NCBI GenBank assembly: GCA_947179485.1
Contig: OX359245.1
Location: 78,045,067 to 78,109,066, forward strand
From: Allacma fusca
Lineage: Eukaryota > Arthropoda > Collembola > Symphypleona > Sminthuridae
Direction of reading: 5' to 3'
DNA: 64,000 nucleotides
The notes under the pieces are model-generated. The model ran no database searches. It was given only the letters and a program-made list of their open reading frames with translations, and was not told the origin of the DNA. Shown piece by piece: positions 62,546 through 64,000 of the stretch. Made by a program: the position numbers and the translations under genes. The first letter of the stretch is position 1. Each line of letters begins with the position of its first letter.

Positions 62546-62987
62546 TGTAACAGTCTAAGAACGACTGGAGATTTATTCAATAATTCACAGTATATATACA
62601 CGCCGATACCATATGTAACCTAGTATCTTGGAACTGTGACAAAGAAGGCTCCTGGACCGATATTTTATTATCCAGGAGCTTATTGCTCTAACAATAGGTA
62701 AAATCTTAAGGATTTTACCTTTACAACAATTCAGCGTTTTACTGGAGAGATGCAATTCACATCCTTTATTGCATCCCGTAATAAAACAGGAAACGGTCAG
62801 CGGATTCTTCAAAGAACTGCTGACCTAAAATTGTCTTTTAGATTATACTTAGAAATATGTCCTTACTCAACATTTTATAACCTAGACATATCTTCTAACA
62901 CCCCCGTTAATCTAGAAACACCAAAAGAAATTAATTCAAAGCATCAAACTACCAAATGTTTCATAAAAATCATATCAGTCCTTGACA
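62546..62987 (-). repeat. Candidate LTR downstream of the membrane-protein ORF
   Basis: Read on the minus strand, it starts TGTCAAGG just 9 bp past the ORF's stop codon and ends CTGTTACA, with GTGTATATATAC and GAATAAATC near the end, as in many Gypsy-like LTRs. The partner LTR would be outside the window, so this is a hypothesis. The sequence before it (GGTGGAATTTAATTA) is only a weak polypurine tract. Confidence 0.3.
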
Positions 62988-64000
62988 TAATTAAATTCCA
63001 CCAAGCAAGTAATTTACTCGCTCCTTTGGTGTGGTCTTGTCACTTTCTTGCTCCTTGGTGAACGTCACTCTTGTGTTGATTTTCTTTCGCTTAACTGCTC
63101 CAGTGTTCTTCCTTCGGAAAGTTTTCCAGGCAACAATTATCAGCAGCACCAGAGCTATTAGCCCTGCTCCCAAACCAACGTCCTTCACCGTGTTCCAGGC
63201 AGACCTGTCGTGAGCTCGAATCCAGTGATCTTGATCCAGTGGGGTAAGTACATGAAAAGTTTCATTTAACCCTTCCCAATGAATGGCCGGTGTCAGATGC
63301 CACTCGATGTTATCGTGTAGCAACGGCTCATTTTTCTCTTTGTATATCAAATTGAGTATATCTCCTCTGTAGGTGATACCATCAATTGAGAATGTCAACG
63401 TCAGCGGTAATGTAAATACCTTGTTAGGGCATTTTACAACTGTCCTATCGCCACGTATGTATTCCCTGGCTGGGGAATACACATAGAATTTGCTATGATG
63501 AGTTTTAATCTGTACAAATTCTCTCTCGTCTTCAGGTTCAGATTTCCGACACTTTTCCACCTTGAAGAGCGTTTCCAAATTCTGGAAGTATGTGTAGTTC
63601 AGGCATTTCCTGGTCTTCGTTACAAACAGTCCATTTGAAGGTTCCCTTGTCATGTCCAAGGCATGGAGGCAGTCTTCATTCGGTGAGAGTAGAGCATTCC
63701 TAGGGCCAATGTACTCTAGCCTGCATGTTTGATCCTTTCCCTTTAGCATGAGCGTAAACGGGTCAGCTTCTAACACTGTCAGGTTTGAATTTTTAGGTAC
63801 TGAAAATTGAAGTTCCAGTTCCGTTCCGTCTTGATCCAACCGGCATCTACTAAACTCGCCGTATTCTATGGGGCAATCATCTCCGCATGGTAAGGAAGTG
63901 TTTAAGTAATCAAAGAAATTGTTGTTCATCTTTTTACGTTTCCATTGCCTTTGTGTGTCCTGTAGTACCCCCTTTCCTATCAACAGCCGGGAGCTGATGT
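62988..64000 (-). CDS. Single-pass membrane protein, unrecognised; possibly retroelement Env-like; 5' end off window
   Basis: An uninterrupted frame runs from the window edge to a TAA at 62991-62993 (about 335 codons). It may begin at the internal ATG of MNNNFFDYLN or continue upstream; a CTACAG near 63959 could also be a splice acceptor. It has a Cys-rich ectodomain (LPCGDDC, then more than six further Cys) with N-glycosylation sequons (NLT, NYT, NET), one hydrophobic helix (GLGAGLIALVLLIIVAW), and a strongly basic tail (FRRKN, KRKK). I know of no host family for it. The topology, the lack of introns in an intron-rich region, and a possible LTR 4 bp past the stop would suit an envelope-like protein of a Gypsy-type element. 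A host type I receptor is the alternative. No signal peptide is visible in the window. Confidence 0.55.

Overview
This is an intron-rich, AT-rich arthropod nuclear genome window. There are no operons or ribosome binding sites. Introns carry GT..AG ends and are often only about 50-100 bp. The gene content (insect-type gustatory receptors with the TYxxxxxQF signature, serine protease homologues, Arp8, an SLC5 symporter, BIR/IAP fragments) fits a hexapod. A springtail or similar basal hexapod is my guess, but the species cannot be told from the sequence.

Layout. At 1-950 there is a broken BIR (IAP-like) locus. At 1-3.2 kb lie hAT and Copia remnants. At 3.7-11.2 kb, on the minus strand, is a complete seven-exon Arp8 gene whose introns carry MITEs. 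From 11.9 to 17.9 kb there are several non-autonomous hAT elements, each with an 8-bp target duplication and its own short iterated word, and one tiny complete Helitron. At 18.4-26.9 kb are two tandem secreted serine protease homologues that have lost the catalytic Asp; the first has two hAT elements in its second intron. From 27.6 to 55.6 kb, on the minus strand, is an array of four closely related gustatory receptor genes. All four have the same three-exon structure, and their two short 3' exons are easily missed. The array is interrupted by a Penelope-like element (35-37 kb) and by an 8.2 kb Helitron-bounded insertion (41.4-49.55 kb) that contains a gag-only LTR retrotransposon. At 56.8-57.8 kb is a fold-back element with long inverted repeats. 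At 58.1-61.4 kb, on the plus strand, is a 14-exon SLC5-type sodium/solute symporter. At 62.5-64.0 kb, on the minus strand, is a single-pass membrane protein ORF running off the window edge, followed by an LTR-like sequence; it may be a retroelement envelope.

Exon structures given for Arp8, the four receptors, the two protease homologues and the symporter were assembled by hand. In every case the exon lengths and phases add up to one open frame ending at a natural stop. The receptor loci are segmental duplicates including their upstream DNA, and this lets paralogous 'empty sites' date two insertions: the Helitron at 41367-49550 and a hAT MITE at 52298-52693. No CRISPR, tRNA or rRNA was seen. 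Promoters were not identifiable with confidence.
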